From JANJUO01 sp942492935 (GTDB lineage Bacteria; Bacteroidota; Ignavibacteria; Kapaibacteriales; UBA2268), in contig OW818654.1 of NCBI GenBank assembly GCA_942492935.1, positions 806,001 through 870,000 on the forward strand: 64,000 nucleotides of DNA, given 5' to 3'. Shown here piece after piece: positions 8,417 through 18,274 of this stretch. Within the stretch, counting starts at the first letter, position 1, and every line of letters starts with the position of its first letter. The translations under genes and the position numbers were made by a program. The notes under the pieces were generated by a model. The model was given only the letters and a program-made list of their open reading frames with translations, had not been told where the DNA came from and ran no database searches.

Positions 8417-9529
8417 CTATAACTGTTGAAGCATCTTTTTTGCTTTTGCAATTAATTCACTTTCAGGATAGTTTTTTATTAAGCTTTGATACGCTGTTTT
8501 AGCTTCTGCTACTTTACCCGCTCTCACGTTTGCTTCAGCAATCATTAATTGAGCATTATCTTTCTTTTTGCTATTGCCAGAATTTACGCTTTTATTAAAA
8601 TGAGATAATGCATTATCATAATCTTTCAAAGCAAAGTAACACTCGCCAATGTAGTAATTACAATCACTGTTGATGTTAGAATCTTTGCTTTTTGACAATG
8701 AATTTTTAAATTTATCAATTGCTTGTGAATAATTTTTTTCTGAATATAATTTCAAAGCTAACTCATAATCTTCATTTATATTTGTTTGCTTATCCTGTTT
8801 GACTTCAATATCTTTCTTGGCAGCAGGAGCTTTAACTTTATCTACTTTTGGGGGATTAACTTTTTTAACAGTAGGTTTATTAACATCTTTCTTTTGTTTA
8901 GGTTTGTTTATTTTTGGTTCGTCTATGAAAGTTTCATCTTCTTGCTGTAAATCTTCATCTGAAGATAATATAAAAGTTTCATCTTGAGTATCATTTTTCA
9001 CTGTTGTACTTTCTTTTATTTCATTATTTGAGACATCATCTGGACCACGATAAACAGCTTTGTTTGGAATATCAAGAACTTCTAATACATCTTTGATTTC
9101 ATTTAATGTTTGTTTAATTTCAACAACATCTGTTTGTAAATTATTAACTTTGCTATGAATAGATTGTTGTTCATCAGCAAGAGCTTTCATTTGTTCTCTT
9201 AAAGTCGGTATTCTTGAATTATTTTTGTTATATTCTGCTAATAATTGATTGTTATCAATTGGTTGCTTTTCATCTTTTTTGGCTTTACTTACAAATTCTT
9301 CCAGTTCAGGAATTATAATGTCCTCAGTTGAATCAATTTCTTGCTTTTCATTTTTTATTTTAACTTGCTTATCAGATTTAATCTTTTTTTCAGCTAAAAT
9401 AATTCCATTTCTAACGCTTCTTGAATTTGTACAAGATGATAAAATCAACACGAAAATGGAGAATATCAGCCATAAGACTAATATTCTACTCCACATATTG
9501 GAGCGGTTTAATTTATAAATATTTCTCAT
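8417..9529 (-). CDS. YbgF/CpoB-like lipoprotein with coiled coil and TPR repeats
   Basis: 370-aa envelope lipoprotein. A basic N-terminus and hydrophobic stretch end in the lipobox LSSC. A charged low-complexity linker is followed by a coiled coil (REQMKALADEQQSIHSKVNN, continuing LQTDVVEIKQTL), a Lys/Pro-rich linker and three C-terminal tetratricopeptide repeats (YELALKLYSEKNYSQAIDKF, NYYIGECYFALKDYDNALSHF, AEANVRAGKVAEAKTAYQSL). This order of coiled coil then TPR is that of YbgF/CpoB, which helps Tol-Pal coordinate envelope constriction; that role is inferred, because no tol genes are present. The ATG at 9529 is preceded by gtggaatctgat; a longer frame from 9598 lacks a site and adds a non-signal-like extension. 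Confidence 0.75.
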   Translation of the reverse strand: MRNIYKLNRSNMWSRILVLWLIFSIFVLILSSCTNSRSVRNGIILAEKKIKSDKQVKIKNEKQEIDSTEDIIIPELEEFVSKAKKDEKQPIDNNQLLAEYNKNNSRIPTLREQMKALADEQQSIHSKVNNLQTDVVEIKQTLNEIKDVLEVLDIPNKAVYRGPDDVSNNEIKESTTVKNDTQDETFILSSDEDLQQEDETFIDEPKINKPKQKKDVNKPTVKKVNPPKVDKVKAPAAKKDIEVKQDKQTNINEDYELALKLYSEKNYSQAIDKFKNSLSKSKDSNINSDCNYYIGECYFALKDYDNALSHFNKSVNSGNSKKKDNAQLMIAEANVRAGKVAEAKTAYQSLIKNYPESELIAKAKKMLQQL

Positions 9530-9628
9530 ATCAGATTCCACGCATATTTTAACAATAAAACAATAAACCTTATATTTGCATTGCAAGTAGTATGCCATTT
9601 GGAAAAGTTTATTTATTAGTGGTTGTAT

Positions 9629-10750
9629 ATGAAGATTTTAGTTTTGAATTGGCAGGATATAAAAAATCCGTTTGGTGGTGGTGCTGAAGTGCATCTCCAC
9701 GAAATTTTCAAGAGAATTGCGGCAAAAGGTCATAGTGTAACTCAATATTCATGCAGAATTGATGGCGAACCAGATAATGAAATTATTGATGGAATAAATA
9801 TTATCAGAAATGGCAACAGAAATACATTCAATTTCACGGTTAAGCAAATGTATTTTAAAAAATTCAGCAAGGAAAATTATGATATTATAATTGATGATAT
9901 TAATAAAATTCCGTTTTATACTCCAAGATATATTAAAGAGCCATTGTTAGCTATAAGTCATCATTTTTTCGGTAAAAGTATATTTTATGAAGCTGATTTT
10001 ATTTCTGGGAGTTACGTTTTCTTTTCTGAATGGTTGATGAATTTTGTTTATAAAAATACTCCATTTGTAGTTGTATCGCAATCTACACTTGATGAATTTA
10101 TCAGAAAAGGATTCGATAAAACTAAATTTAGAATTATTTATAATGCTATCGAACACAATGAATTTCCTATGAAAGTAACGAAAAAGCATGATTTTCCTAT
10201 TGTTTCATATTTTGGCAGATTAAAAAAATACAAAAGTGTTGACCATTTATTTAAAGCATTTGCCTTAGTTAGTAAAGAGTTTCCTGATGCAAAACTTCAT
10301 ATCCTCGGCAGAGGAGATTTTCGACCTACTCTTGAGCAGCTTGCTAAAGAATTAAACATACAAGATAAGACTACTTTTTTTGGATTTGTAAGTGAGGAAG
10401 ACAAGAAAAAACTTCTGTCGGAATCTTATTGTATGGTGAATACTTCACTTAAAGAAGGATGGGGGATTACCAACATTGAAGCAAATGCTTGTGGAACTCC
10501 GGTTATTTCTTCCGATGTGCCGGGCTTACGAGATTCTGTAAGTAACGGTCATTCTGGATTATTATATGAATATGGTAATATTGAGCAACTTGCCGATATA
10601 ATAAAAAAAGTCATTTCTGACAATACCTATAGAGAGTTATTGTCTAACGGTGCTGTTGAATGGGCAAACAAATTTTCTTGGGATGAATCAGCAGAAAAAA
10701 TGTTAGAAATATGCAATGAAGTAATTGCAAATTATAAAAATAATAGATAA
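9629..10750 (+). CDS. Glycosyltransferase family 4 (GT-B fold)
   Basis: 373-aa GT4-type retaining glycosyltransferase for surface polysaccharide or glycoconjugate synthesis. The N-terminal domain has the acceptor-side glycine-rich loop (FGGGAEVHLHEIFKRIAAKG). The C-terminal nucleotide-sugar domain has SYFGRLKKYKSVDHL, LHILGRGDFRPTLEQLAKEL, and the E-x7-E motif in KEGWGITNIEANACGTPVI. The frame can start at a TTG at 9623, but the ATG at 9629 gives the family's usual beginning MKILVLNWQD. The following CDF gene begins 28 bases downstream. Donor and acceptor sugars cannot be read from the sequence. Confidence 0.9.
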   Translation: MKILVLNWQDIKNPFGGGAEVHLHEIFKRIAAKGHSVTQYSCRIDGEPDNEIIDGINIIRNGNRNTFNFTVKQMYFKKFSKENYDIIIDDINKIPFYTPRYIKEPLLAISHHFFGKSIFYEADFISGSYVFFSEWLMNFVYKNTPFVVVSQSTLDEFIRKGFDKTKFRIIYNAIEHNEFPMKVTKKHDFPIVSYFGRLKKYKSVDHLFKAFALVSKEFPDAKLHILGRGDFRPTLEQLAKELNIQDKTTFFGFVSEEDKKKLLSESYCMVNTSLKEGWGITNIEANACGTPVISSDVPGLRDSVSNGHSGLLYEYGNIEQLADIIKKVISDNTYRELLSNGAVEWANKFSWDESAEKMLEICNEVIANYKNNR

Positions 10751-10777
10751 ATTTGTTGTTTTATAAATAATTGAAAT

Positions 10778-11683
10778 ATGATAACTGAAAATTCAATTGA
10801 ATCGAAAGAAAAAAGATTTGTAACAATGACTTCTGTTATTGCAGCCATTTTTCTTACAATTACAAAATTAATTGTTGGATGGGTCACAGGAAGTCTTGGA
10901 ATTTTATCTGAAGCATTACATTCTGGTTTGGATCTAATTGCTGCTGTGATGACTTATTTTGCAGTTAAAATTGCAGATACACCACCAGACGAAAATCACC
11001 ATTATGGACATGGTAAAATTGAAAATTTATCCGCTTTATTTGAAACGTTACTTCTGTTAATAACATGTATTTGGATAATTTACGAAGCAGTACACAGATT
11101 AACAATTGAACATCCTCCGATTGTAGTTAATTATTGGAGTTTTATGGTAATTATTGTATCAATCATTGTTGATATTTCACGTTCAAGAGCATTGATGAAA
11201 GTTGCTAAAAAATACAACAATCAGGCAATAGAAGCCGATGCACTCCACTTTTCAACCGATATTTTAAGCTCTGCAGTTGTATTAATTGGATTATCTGGTT
11301 CATATTTTTTTGATTATCACGAAGCGGATTCAATTTCTGCGTTATTTGTAGGATTGATAGTGATAGGTATTTCGTATAGAATTGGAAAGAAATCAATTGA
11401 AGCCCTTGTTGATAAAAGCCCAGATGTTTCAAGGGAGAAAATTATTGAATTAGCCAAAGAAGTAGATGGAATTACAAATGTTCATAATATTAAAGTTAGA
11501 GCATCTGGTTCTCAAATATTTATAGATTTAAATATTCACGTAATACCAGATTTAAAAATAGGTGAAGCTCACACCATTGCACATAAATATGAGTCATTAA
11601 TAGTTAATAATATTGAAAGAAGCAGTGTTCATATTCATATTGAACCTGATAAAATCAAAAATGAGGAGAATGAAAATGTTTAA
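10778..11683 (+). CDS. Cation diffusion facilitator (CDF) family metal transporter
   Basis: 301-aa inner-membrane metal/proton antiporter with about six helices and a cytoplasmic C-terminal ferredoxin-like domain (from ~210; GITNVHNIKVRASGSQIFI). The transport-site residues are H48/D52 (LHSGLD) and H157/D161 (LHFSTD). The HxxxD/HxxxD arrangement is the one linked to zinc-type CDF proteins, unlike the DxxxD of FieF, so zinc efflux is the best guess. A His-rich loop (DENHHYGHGK) follows helix 2. The stop overlaps the start of the dCMP deaminase gene by eight bases, so the two are probably translated together. Confidence 0.92.
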   Translation: MITENSIESKEKRFVTMTSVIAAIFLTITKLIVGWVTGSLGILSEALHSGLDLIAAVMTYFAVKIADTPPDENHHYGHGKIENLSALFETLLLLITCIWIIYEAVHRLTIEHPPIVVNYWSFMVIIVSIIVDISRSRALMKVAKKYNNQAIEADALHFSTDILSSAVVLIGLSGSYFFDYHEADSISALFVGLIVIGISYRIGKKSIEALVDKSPDVSREKIIELAKEVDGITNVHNIKVRASGSQIFIDLNIHVIPDLKIGEAHTIAHKYESLIVNNIERSSVHIHIEPDKIKNEENENV

Positions 11684-12230
11684 AAGACCAGATTGGGACC
11701 AACTTTATATTACAATGTGTTATCTTATCGGAATGCGTAGTAAAGACCCCCATACTCATGTTGGTTCAGTTATTGTTGATGCAGATAACGTTCTTGTTTC
11801 AACAGGGTATAATTCCTTACCACGTGGAATTGAAGCTGATTCAGACGATAAGCGACTTTCACGAGATGGCGGTGAAAAGTATTTTTGGATTGAACATGCT
11901 GAAAGAAATGCAATTTATAATGCTGCCAGAAGAGGAACACAACTCAAAGGATGCAAATTATACGTCCCTTGGACTCCTTGTACTGATTGTGCAAGAGCTA
12001 TAATTCAAACTGGAATTTCCGAAGTTATTATTCATCAAAATGGTCAGGATTTTTATGATTTGCATACAAACGGAAAATGGGTTGATTCTTATAAAAAAAC
12101 ACAAACTATGTTTTTAGAATCTGGGGTTAAAGCAAGGTATGTGGAATGTAATATTGTTGTACCAGAAATATATATGAATAGTCAATTTTTAGATAATTCT
12201 ATTGAGATGAATTATCTAAAAAATAAATAG
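11676..12230 (+). CDS. dCMP deaminase family protein
   Basis: 184-aa zinc-dependent cytidine/deoxycytidylate deaminase. The catalytic H74-A-E76 is in EHAERNAIYNAA, and the zinc cysteines C102 and C105 are in TPCTDCARA. It converts dCMP to dUMP for dTTP synthesis, or acts on a related cytosine substrate. Of three possible starts, the ATG at 11676 has AGGAG at the right distance (seven bases) and lies inside the end of the CDF gene. A longer reading from 11613 would run through that gene's C-terminus. The C-terminal ~40 residues after the core are not strongly family-typical. Confidence 0.9.
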   Translation: MFKRPDWDQLYITMCYLIGMRSKDPHTHVGSVIVDADNVLVSTGYNSLPRGIEADSDDKRLSRDGGEKYFWIEHAERNAIYNAARRGTQLKGCKLYVPWTPCTDCARAIIQTGISEVIIHQNGQDFYDLHTNGKWVDSYKKTQTMFLESGVKARYVECNIVVPEIYMNSQFLDNSIEMNYLKNK

Positions 12231-12314
12231 TTTGGTTTTTGATTAAACCTATATTAAATTTGTGTGTCTAAAAATTGAAATTAATGTTTTAAATAATTTT
12301 TTAGGGGTTTTTTT

Positions 12315-13013
12315 ATGTTTAGAAATATTTTAAAAACATCAGCGCTTTCAGTAGTTACTCTGATGATGCTTTTTGTATTGGTTAGCTGTGATAAAACTAA
12401 TGACACGGTTGGCGCAACAGAAGATTCGGAATATTACTCTTCAGTATTTTCAGTAAATGAGCCATCTACTGATGTAACTGAATGTTTCATTCCTGCTTCA
12501 GAAACTGATTTCTTTGGCGAAATGCCTATGCCTGTTGGTCCAGGAACAGGAAACACTGACCCAAGTGATAAAAAATTACCTCCAAATGGTAAGGATTTGC
12601 AAAACGGTAGAGATATTCGTAATCCATTTGCAAGAATCTTTATGGCTCTTCAATTAACTGAAGAACAAAAAGTTCAGATTCGTGAATTTATGTTAGCTCA
12701 CCGCCGTTGCGAACAAGATGCAATTATGGCATTGAGAGAAGCACAACGTCCAATTATTGAAGCTGCTAATGCTCAAAGAAGAGAGATTATGGAGCAATTA
12801 AAAGCTGGTGAAATTACTCGTGAAGAAGCAGGTGCATTACTTAGAACTTTGAATCAAACAGTTCGTGAACAATTAAAGAATGACCCAGCAGTAGTTGCAG
12901 CACATGAAGCTTTAAGAGCTTGTTGGGATTTATTATTGGAAAATATTGGTTCGATTTTGACAGAAGAACAGTTAGTAAAATGGCAAAGATTTCTTGATAT
13001 GAAAAGAAAATAA
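12315..13013 (+). CDS. Spy/CpxP-like LTxxQ lipoprotein
   Basis: 232-aa envelope lipoprotein with lipobox FVLVSC. An acidic/Pro-rich linker (to ~95) is followed by a helical domain with two LTxxQ-type motifs, LTEEQKVQIREF and LTEEQLVKWQRF, enclosing charged helices (REIMEQLKAGEITREEAGAL). LTxxQ motifs mark Spy/CpxP periplasmic chaperones and metal-stress proteins; the role here is inferred. The start has AGGGG seven bases upstream. A clear hairpin terminator follows. It stands alone in transcription, after the deaminase and convergent with gatB. Confidence 0.8.
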   Translation: MFRNILKTSALSVVTLMMLFVLVSCDKTNDTVGATEDSEYYSSVFSVNEPSTDVTECFIPASETDFFGEMPMPVGPGTGNTDPSDKKLPPNGKDLQNGRDIRNPFARIFMALQLTEEQKVQIREFMLAHRRCEQDAIMALREAQRPIIEAANAQRREIMEQLKAGEITREEAGALLRTLNQTVREQLKNDPAVVAAHEALRACWDLLLENIGSILTEEQLVKWQRFLDMKRK

Positions 13014-13020
13014 ATATGGT

Positions 13021-13054
13021 AGAGTAGTAGTAGGCAACTCCTGCTACTACTCTA
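13021..13054. terminator. Hairpin terminator between convergent genes
   Basis: The stem agagtagtagtagg / cctgctactactct (one internal mismatch zone) around caact is followed by atttct. It lies 8 bases after the LTxxQ lipoprotein stop and faces gatB, so it may serve mainly the plus-strand gene. Confidence 0.8.
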
Positions 13055-13176
13055 TTTCTATCAAATAGTTCGTGTTTTAATTTTTATATAAAACCCTTTT
13101 GAAATACCCATCGCTATAAACTTTCATATAACAAAGTAATCAAAAATTTCGAACCAGCGGAGTTGTTAAATTAATT

Positions 13177-14628
13177 TTAAACATCTAAGTATTTTTTAAC
13201 AATTTCAGTTACAATTTTTGGATTTGCTTTTCCTTGAGTTTCTTTCATAACAGAGCCAACAAAGAAACCAAGTAGATTTGTTCTACCGTTTCTATATTTT
13301 TCAACATTGTCTCCATTAACTTCAATAAGTTTTTTAACTATATCATCAATGAAATTTGTATCAGACAATTGAATAAGTCCCTTTTCTTCTACAATTTTTC
13401 GTGGTGATTGTTTGGTGGAAATTACTTCTGGGAATATATCCTTTGCAATACGACTTGAAATAACTTCTTCTGAAAATAATTCGACTAATTCTGCAATTAA
13501 TTTTGGTTCGACATCAAATTTATCTACACCAATATTTTTTTCAGATAAAATTCTCATTACTTCAGTCATTATCCAATTGCTTACTAATTTATAATTTTTT
13601 TCATTTTTAACAATCAAAACATTGCAACAATTTTCAAAATAATTTGCAAGTGCTTGATTTTCAATCATAATCTGTGCATCATAAGAAGGAATAGAATATT
13701 CCTTCATCAAACGAAATTTTCTATCTAATGGTAATTCCGGAATATATTTTTTTGATTCATTTATCCAATCTTGGCTGATTTTAACTTTCAACAAATCAGG
13801 TTCAGGGAAATAGCGATAATCATGAGCCATTTCCTTGGTTCTCATCACTCTTGTTTCATTTTTATTAGCATCCCACAAACGTGTTTGCTGAGTTATAATA
13901 TTTCCACTTTCCAATTCCTGAATTTGTCGTTTTATTTCATAATCAATTGATTTTTCTACATTTCTAAAACTGTTAAGATTTTTGATTTCAGATTTTGTTC
14001 CAAATTTTTCCTGCCCAATAGGTCTAACCGAAATATTGGCATCGCATCTCAAACTGCCTTCTTCCATATTCCCATTGCAAATACCAAGATACATTACAAT
14101 TTGCTTAATTGTCATCAAATACAAATATGCTTCAGCAGAGGAACGAATATCAGGTTCACTTACTATTTCAATTAGTGGAACACTTGAACGGTTCAAGTCT
14201 ATCAAAGTATCAATATCTAAATCATGGATTGATTTACCAGAATCTTCTTCCATGTGGATTCTTGTGATACCTATTTTCTTCAAACTACCATCGCTGTTTT
14301 CAATATTTACAAAACCATCATAACAAATTGGGTCTTCATATTGTGAAATTTGGTATCCTTTGGGTAAGTCAGGGTAGAAATAATTTTTTCTTGAAAAAGT
14401 TGACAATTCTCTGATATTGCAATTTGTAGCAATGCCCATTCTTATGATATATTCAACAAGATTCTTGTTCAGAGTAGGCAAAGTTCCGGGGTGTCCCAAA
14501 CACACAGGACAAGTATTTGTATTTGGATATGCTCCGTATTGAGTGGAACAACTACAAAATGCTTTGCTATTAGTAAGTAGCTGTGCGTGAACTTCAAGTC
14601 CGATTACTGGTTCATATTTATTATTCAT
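13177..14628 (-). CDS. gatB: Asp-tRNA(Asn)/Glu-tRNA(Gln) amidotransferase subunit B
   Basis: 483-aa GatB, the kinase/tRNA-binding subunit of GatCAB, which converts Glu-tRNA(Gln) or Asp-tRNA(Asn) to the amidated form. It starts with YEPVIGLEVHAQLLT. The zinc site is C25, C27, C40 and C43 (FCSCST ... TCPVCLGHPG). Other family blocks are RKNYFYPDLPKGYQISQ, EDSGKSIHD, DLNRSSVPLIEIVSEPD and the C-terminal YqeY-like tail (GSVMKETQGKANPKIV). Length and start are as usual. GatA and GatC are not in the window. It is flanked by a terminator and ~195 AT-rich bases. Confidence 0.97.
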   Translation of the reverse strand: MNNKYEPVIGLEVHAQLLTNSKAFCSCSTQYGAYPNTNTCPVCLGHPGTLPTLNKNLVEYIIRMGIATNCNIRELSTFSRKNYFYPDLPKGYQISQYEDPICYDGFVNIENSDGSLKKIGITRIHMEEDSGKSIHDLDIDTLIDLNRSSVPLIEIVSEPDIRSSAEAYLYLMTIKQIVMYLGICNGNMEEGSLRCDANISVRPIGQEKFGTKSEIKNLNSFRNVEKSIDYEIKRQIQELESGNIITQQTRLWDANKNETRVMRTKEMAHDYRYFPEPDLLKVKISQDWINESKKYIPELPLDRKFRLMKEYSIPSYDAQIMIENQALANYFENCCNVLIVKNEKNYKLVSNWIMTEVMRILSEKNIGVDKFDVEPKLIAELVELFSEEVISSRIAKDIFPEVISTKQSPRKIVEEKGLIQLSDTNFIDDIVKKLIEVNGDNVEKYRNGRTNLLGFFVGSVMKETQGKANPKIVTEIVKKYLDV

Positions 14629-14823
14629 ATTGAAATTTCAATTTTTTAAAATTCAAAAATACAAAAAAATGAGTAATTATTGTTTAAGTATAATTAATTT
14701 ATGAATTATTTATTTTAGAATAATATATTTAACGTTAACCACAAAGTCGTTTCAAATTAACATATACAATAAGTACATTTTTAGTTAATGTGAGTAAAAG
14801 ATTATTGGCAAAAATTAAAATTT

Positions 14824-16431
14824 TTATTCATTGGGTAATTTTGGTTCAGCCATAATTACATCTTCTTTTGATATGACTACAGCACCAATATTTGCACCCT
14901 TGGGTTTGCGTACATATTTTTTTTGAGTGTAGCAAACAGGTGTATATTTCGCATTTCTTGCCCCAGAATAATATGCAGTTATTTCAGCGGCTTTAAGTAG
15001 GATTTGCTTGGGTATTTTATCATTATTAGGAGATTTCAAGACCGTATGAGAGCCACTTGAACCTCTCGCATGCATCCACAAATCATTTGGTTTGGCAAAT
15101 TTCATTGTCAATTCATCATTATTTGAAGCATTTTTTCCTACGTAAAGATAATATCCTTCACCTAAATCAAATTTTCTAAATTTATCTTCTATTGGAGTAA
15201 TTTCTTCTTTCATTTTGCTACCAATTTTTATTTTCAAATTATTTTTAAAATTATCTAATTCTTTAAGAGTTGTTACTTTCTTTAACTCATTTAATGCAAT
15301 TATTGCTTTTTCTAATTTTTGCTCTAATTCAGGTATTCTTTTTCTTCTGACTTTTAATTCTTCATTTGTACTTTTTACTTTCGAAAAATATTTATTTGCA
15401 TTTTCAATCAAAGTTAATTTTTCATCAATTGGTATTATAATTTCATTCCCCTCCCAATCAGTTGTATTTAGATTTTTTATACCTTTTCTGTTTGGTGTTT
15501 GGGTTGATATTAATAATTCAGCAAAGTTTTTATACTGATTTATTCTTGAATTTATTTCATCTTCATTATAATAAATAGCAAGAGTTTTACTATTTTTATT
15601 TTTTATTTTATTTAAAAAATTGCTAACTGCAGTAAACTCAGAATTGAATTTTAATTCGATTGTTGATTTGATAATTCTTTTTTGAATTGCTAACGAAACT
15701 GAATCATATTCCGCAAAAATTTCATAATTATCAAGTTCAATTAATGAAAATCTAAATTGTTTTGATTTATTAATTAAAAGTAAGTATTTGTTAGAATTAA
15801 TCAATTCATTTTTTAATAAATCTGCTTTATTAATTATAGTTGATTTTGTTTGTGTATCAAGCATATTCATTACAATATCTTGATTTATTTGAAGTGATGA
15901 ACAAATTAATTTAATATAATCTCTACTAAACAAATAATGATTTATTAAAAACTCTCTAACCGTCTGAAATTCACTATTTAAATCATCAGCAATTTTATGT
16001 ATATCATTTATTTTCAAAAACTCTGAATTATCTTCAATTTTAATAAAAGAATCTATGACATTTTTTTTGAAATTTGTAACAATTATATTGCTTTCTCTTC
16101 CACCAAAAACCAAGAAATATACAACAGAGTGTATTAATGTCATTTTTATTATTCTTTTGTTTTGTATAATTTCAACCTTTTGGATAGTATCTCCAGATAT
16201 TTTTTCTAAAATATCAGTAGAATTATTATTAGCTCGATTGCATCTGTTAGTTAAATATATTGAATCGAATGGGGAGGAATGGATGAAATTAATAAATACA
16301 GAATCAATTCCATTATAGAGGTTGAAAATTACTGTATTTTTATCTTGAATATAACACTCTGCAATTTTTAATCCAATTAATGATTGAAATTCTTCGGATA
16401 GTTTTAATAAAGTATAATAATTTCTTACCAT
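14824..16431 (-). CDS. rqcH: RqcH/NFACT ribosome quality-control protein
   Basis: 535-aa NFACT-family protein. It has an NFACT-N domain (VRNYYTLLKLSEEFQSLIG; FGGRESNIIV), a helical coiled-coil middle (KVRRKRIPELEQKLEKAI) and the C-terminal NFACT-R (DUF814) domain with DLWMHARGSSGSHTVLK, AAEITAYYSGARNA and KGANIGAVV. Bacterial RqcH (Rqc2/NEMF homologue) recruits tRNA-Ala to split 50S subunits and adds alanine tails to stalled chains. The ATG at 16431 is preferred to the TTG at 16443, as it gives the family-like MVRNYYTLLKL. It ends a same-strand cluster (ABC ATPase, bshB1, membrane protein), 42 bases after the previous gene. Confidence 0.88.
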   Translation of the reverse strand: MVRNYYTLLKLSEEFQSLIGLKIAECYIQDKNTVIFNLYNGIDSVFINFIHSSPFDSIYLTNRCNRANNNSTDILEKISGDTIQKVEIIQNKRIIKMTLIHSVVYFLVFGGRESNIIVTNFKKNVIDSFIKIEDNSEFLKINDIHKIADDLNSEFQTVREFLINHYLFSRDYIKLICSSLQINQDIVMNMLDTQTKSTIINKADLLKNELINSNKYLLLINKSKQFRFSLIELDNYEIFAEYDSVSLAIQKRIIKSTIELKFNSEFTAVSNFLNKIKNKNSKTLAIYYNEDEINSRINQYKNFAELLISTQTPNRKGIKNLNTTDWEGNEIIIPIDEKLTLIENANKYFSKVKSTNEELKVRRKRIPELEQKLEKAIIALNELKKVTTLKELDNFKNNLKIKIGSKMKEEITPIEDKFRKFDLGEGYYLYVGKNASNNDELTMKFAKPNDLWMHARGSSGSHTVLKSPNNDKIPKQILLKAAEITAYYSGARNAKYTPVCYTQKKYVRKPKGANIGAVVISKEDVIMAEPKLPNE

Positions 16432-16473
16432 TGATAAATTCAATTGTTAATAATAAATGAAATGAAATTGAAA

Positions 16474-17499
16474 TTAACTTTTCTTTTGCTTCTTTTCGGC
16501 ATCGCTAATAAACATTCTAAGAAGGTTTTCAATTTCAACTGCATTGTCCAAATCGTGAGCTGATAAAATATTAGAATTACTATTTTGATTATTATCGTTT
16601 GGTTGATTATTTTCTTGTTTTGAAAGCATCAACGTAAAAGCATAAGTTAATAGTAGTGAAAATTCTAAGCCCAAAGCAAAAAACACCAAAGTTGGCTCGG
16701 TAGAAGGTATAAATTTCAAGCCGCGCATACCAATTATTATAATCAAAACTGCAGCACCAATATACACCATTCCCATTACAGTATTGTTGTATCTTTCTGT
16801 AAAATAAAATTTCATATAGAAAAACAGTGCATATACAGAAGTTGCCATTGAAATAATTATATTATCCTTTCTCCAAAGCAATGCCTTACGGAGAGTATTC
16901 AATTCATCAAAAAGCATATCATATTCTTTGCTCAATTCGTGCATACGGCGAAGGTCGGCTTCGATAATTTCTTCTGCAATTTCATTATGATTTTCGTTAA
17001 TGCTTACACCATATCTTTTGAAATATAGTTTGTCGAGTTGTATCAGAATTTCGCGGTCAATTTTTTGTCTGATAAAACCAAGATTCCCCGGCAGAAAAGT
17101 TGACATCCAAAGTGCAATTATTATTGCAGTAAGTAAAGTTGGAAAAAAAACTGCAATTGCTGGATTGAGCCAATATCTTGTTTGATTGTCCATTGTTTCA
17201 CCAATATCAATTGCCCATTTCAAATAAAAATCTGGTTTGACTTTTTTTTCGCTTGATTTGGATTCCATATGTTTTGGTAATATAGTATCACCGGGGATTG
17301 AAATGTTCGATTTTTGATGAACAAAAGAATTTTCATTATATACAGCACCACCCGTCCATTGTATTAGTCTTCCTGCTCCACTCAAAATTAAATGATAAGC
17401 CAAGAGAATCAGAACTAAAAATAAAATCAGAAAAAATCCAATTTGAAATATTGAATGTTTTGATAATTTATATAAATCTGAATTTTCTGATTTTGACAT
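16474..17499 (-). CDS. Membrane protein of unknown function
   Basis: 341 aa. There is one transmembrane helix near the N-terminus (IFQIGFFLILFLVLILLAYH), a soluble segment, a second helix (~125-150; AVFFPTLLTAIIIALW), a charged, probably helical cytoplasmic region (EEIIEADLRRMHELSKEYDM), then three helices (to ~305) and an Asn/Gln-rich tail (NNQPNDNNQNSNSN). I do not recognise the family. The ATG at 17499 has AGGTAG five bases upstream; a longer frame from 17568 would overlap bshB1 and lacks a site. It sits 22 bases after bshB1 in a four-gene minus-strand cluster, so coexpression is likely, but this does not reveal its job. Confidence 0.75.
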   Translation of the reverse strand: MSKSENSDLYKLSKHSIFQIGFFLILFLVLILLAYHLILSGAGRLIQWTGGAVYNENSFVHQKSNISIPGDTILPKHMESKSSEKKVKPDFYLKWAIDIGETMDNQTRYWLNPAIAVFFPTLLTAIIIALWMSTFLPGNLGFIRQKIDREILIQLDKLYFKRYGVSINENHNEIAEEIIEADLRRMHELSKEYDMLFDELNTLRKALLWRKDNIIISMATSVYALFFYMKFYFTERYNNTVMGMVYIGAAVLIIIIGMRGLKFIPSTEPTLVFFALGLEFSLLLTYAFTLMLSKQENNQPNDNNQNSNSNILSAHDLDNAVEIENLLRMFISDAEKKQKKS

Positions 17500-17521
17500 T
17501 TTTCTACCTGTTAATTCATTA

Positions 17522-18274
17522 TTAATCAAATAAAAACTTTGAAACACTTGAAACTCCAAGTGGTTCAATAGTTAAAAAAGCTTCCGCATATTTTGTGCCA
17601 ATTAGTCCACCAAAATATCTCGCTCTTGCATAAAGTTCTTCCATAAATTCAGGACTTGCTAATCGTGTTGGTGGCTCATTTTCGTATTGCCCTTCTACGA
17701 ATACTTGTGAAGCAAATGCTTTGATTGCATTTATTTTTAATTCATGTACATCACTAATATCAACAAAAAAATCTGCAGGTTTCGGAAACTGATATGCTTG
17801 ATTATAACAATAAATTCTTCTTGTCCGATAAACATCTTGTATTTTATCTTCAAATTTTGTTTCAAATTTTCTTAATCCTGATTTAAATAAAGCATCTCTG
17901 AATAGTTTATGAGTAGCTTCATGGTCGGGGTGCCTTTCAAACCAAGGATGTGTTAAGATTATTTTGGGACGAAATCTTCTGATAACAGATACAATTTTGT
18001 AAAGATTCTCGTAATTATGTTCAATGAACCCATCTTTCATTTCCAAATTAATTCTTAGAGATACTCCAAGAATTTTAGCTGCATTTTGTGCTTCAATTTC
18101 ACGAATTTCAGTATTACCTCGTGTACCCATTTCACCTCTGGTACAATCAACAAGTACTACTTTCCTGCCTTCTTTGGTTAGCTTTGCAATTGTACCGCCA
18201 GCACAAAGTTCGGCATCGTCTGGATGCGCCCCAATAACAAGGCAATCTATGTTTTCTAATGATAAATTGTTCAT
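17522..18274 (-). CDS. bshB1: Bacillithiol biosynthesis deacetylase BshB1
   Basis: 250-aa PIG-L/LmbE-family zinc deacetylase that removes acetate from GlcNAc-malate in bacillithiol synthesis. The zinc motif is A16-HPDDAE22, and the second metal/catalytic motif is RHPDHEATHKL. The blocks CTRGEMGTRGN, NLEMKDGFIEHN and EGQYENEPPTRLASPEFMEE distinguish BshB1 from other LmbE proteins. Its ATG directly follows the TAA of the upstream ABC ATPase with no spacing, so translation is coupled. BshA and BshC are not in the window. Bacillithiol or its N-methyl form is known from Bacteroidota and Chlorobi. Confidence 0.93.
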   Translation of the reverse strand: MNNLSLENIDCLVIGAHPDDAELCAGGTIAKLTKEGRKVVLVDCTRGEMGTRGNTEIREIEAQNAAKILGVSLRINLEMKDGFIEHNYENLYKIVSVIRRFRPKIILTHPWFERHPDHEATHKLFRDALFKSGLRKFETKFEDKIQDVYRTRRIYCYNQAYQFPKPADFFVDISDVHELKINAIKAFASQVFVEGQYENEPPTRLASPEFMEELYARARYFGGLIGTKYAEAFLTIEPLGVSSVSKFLFD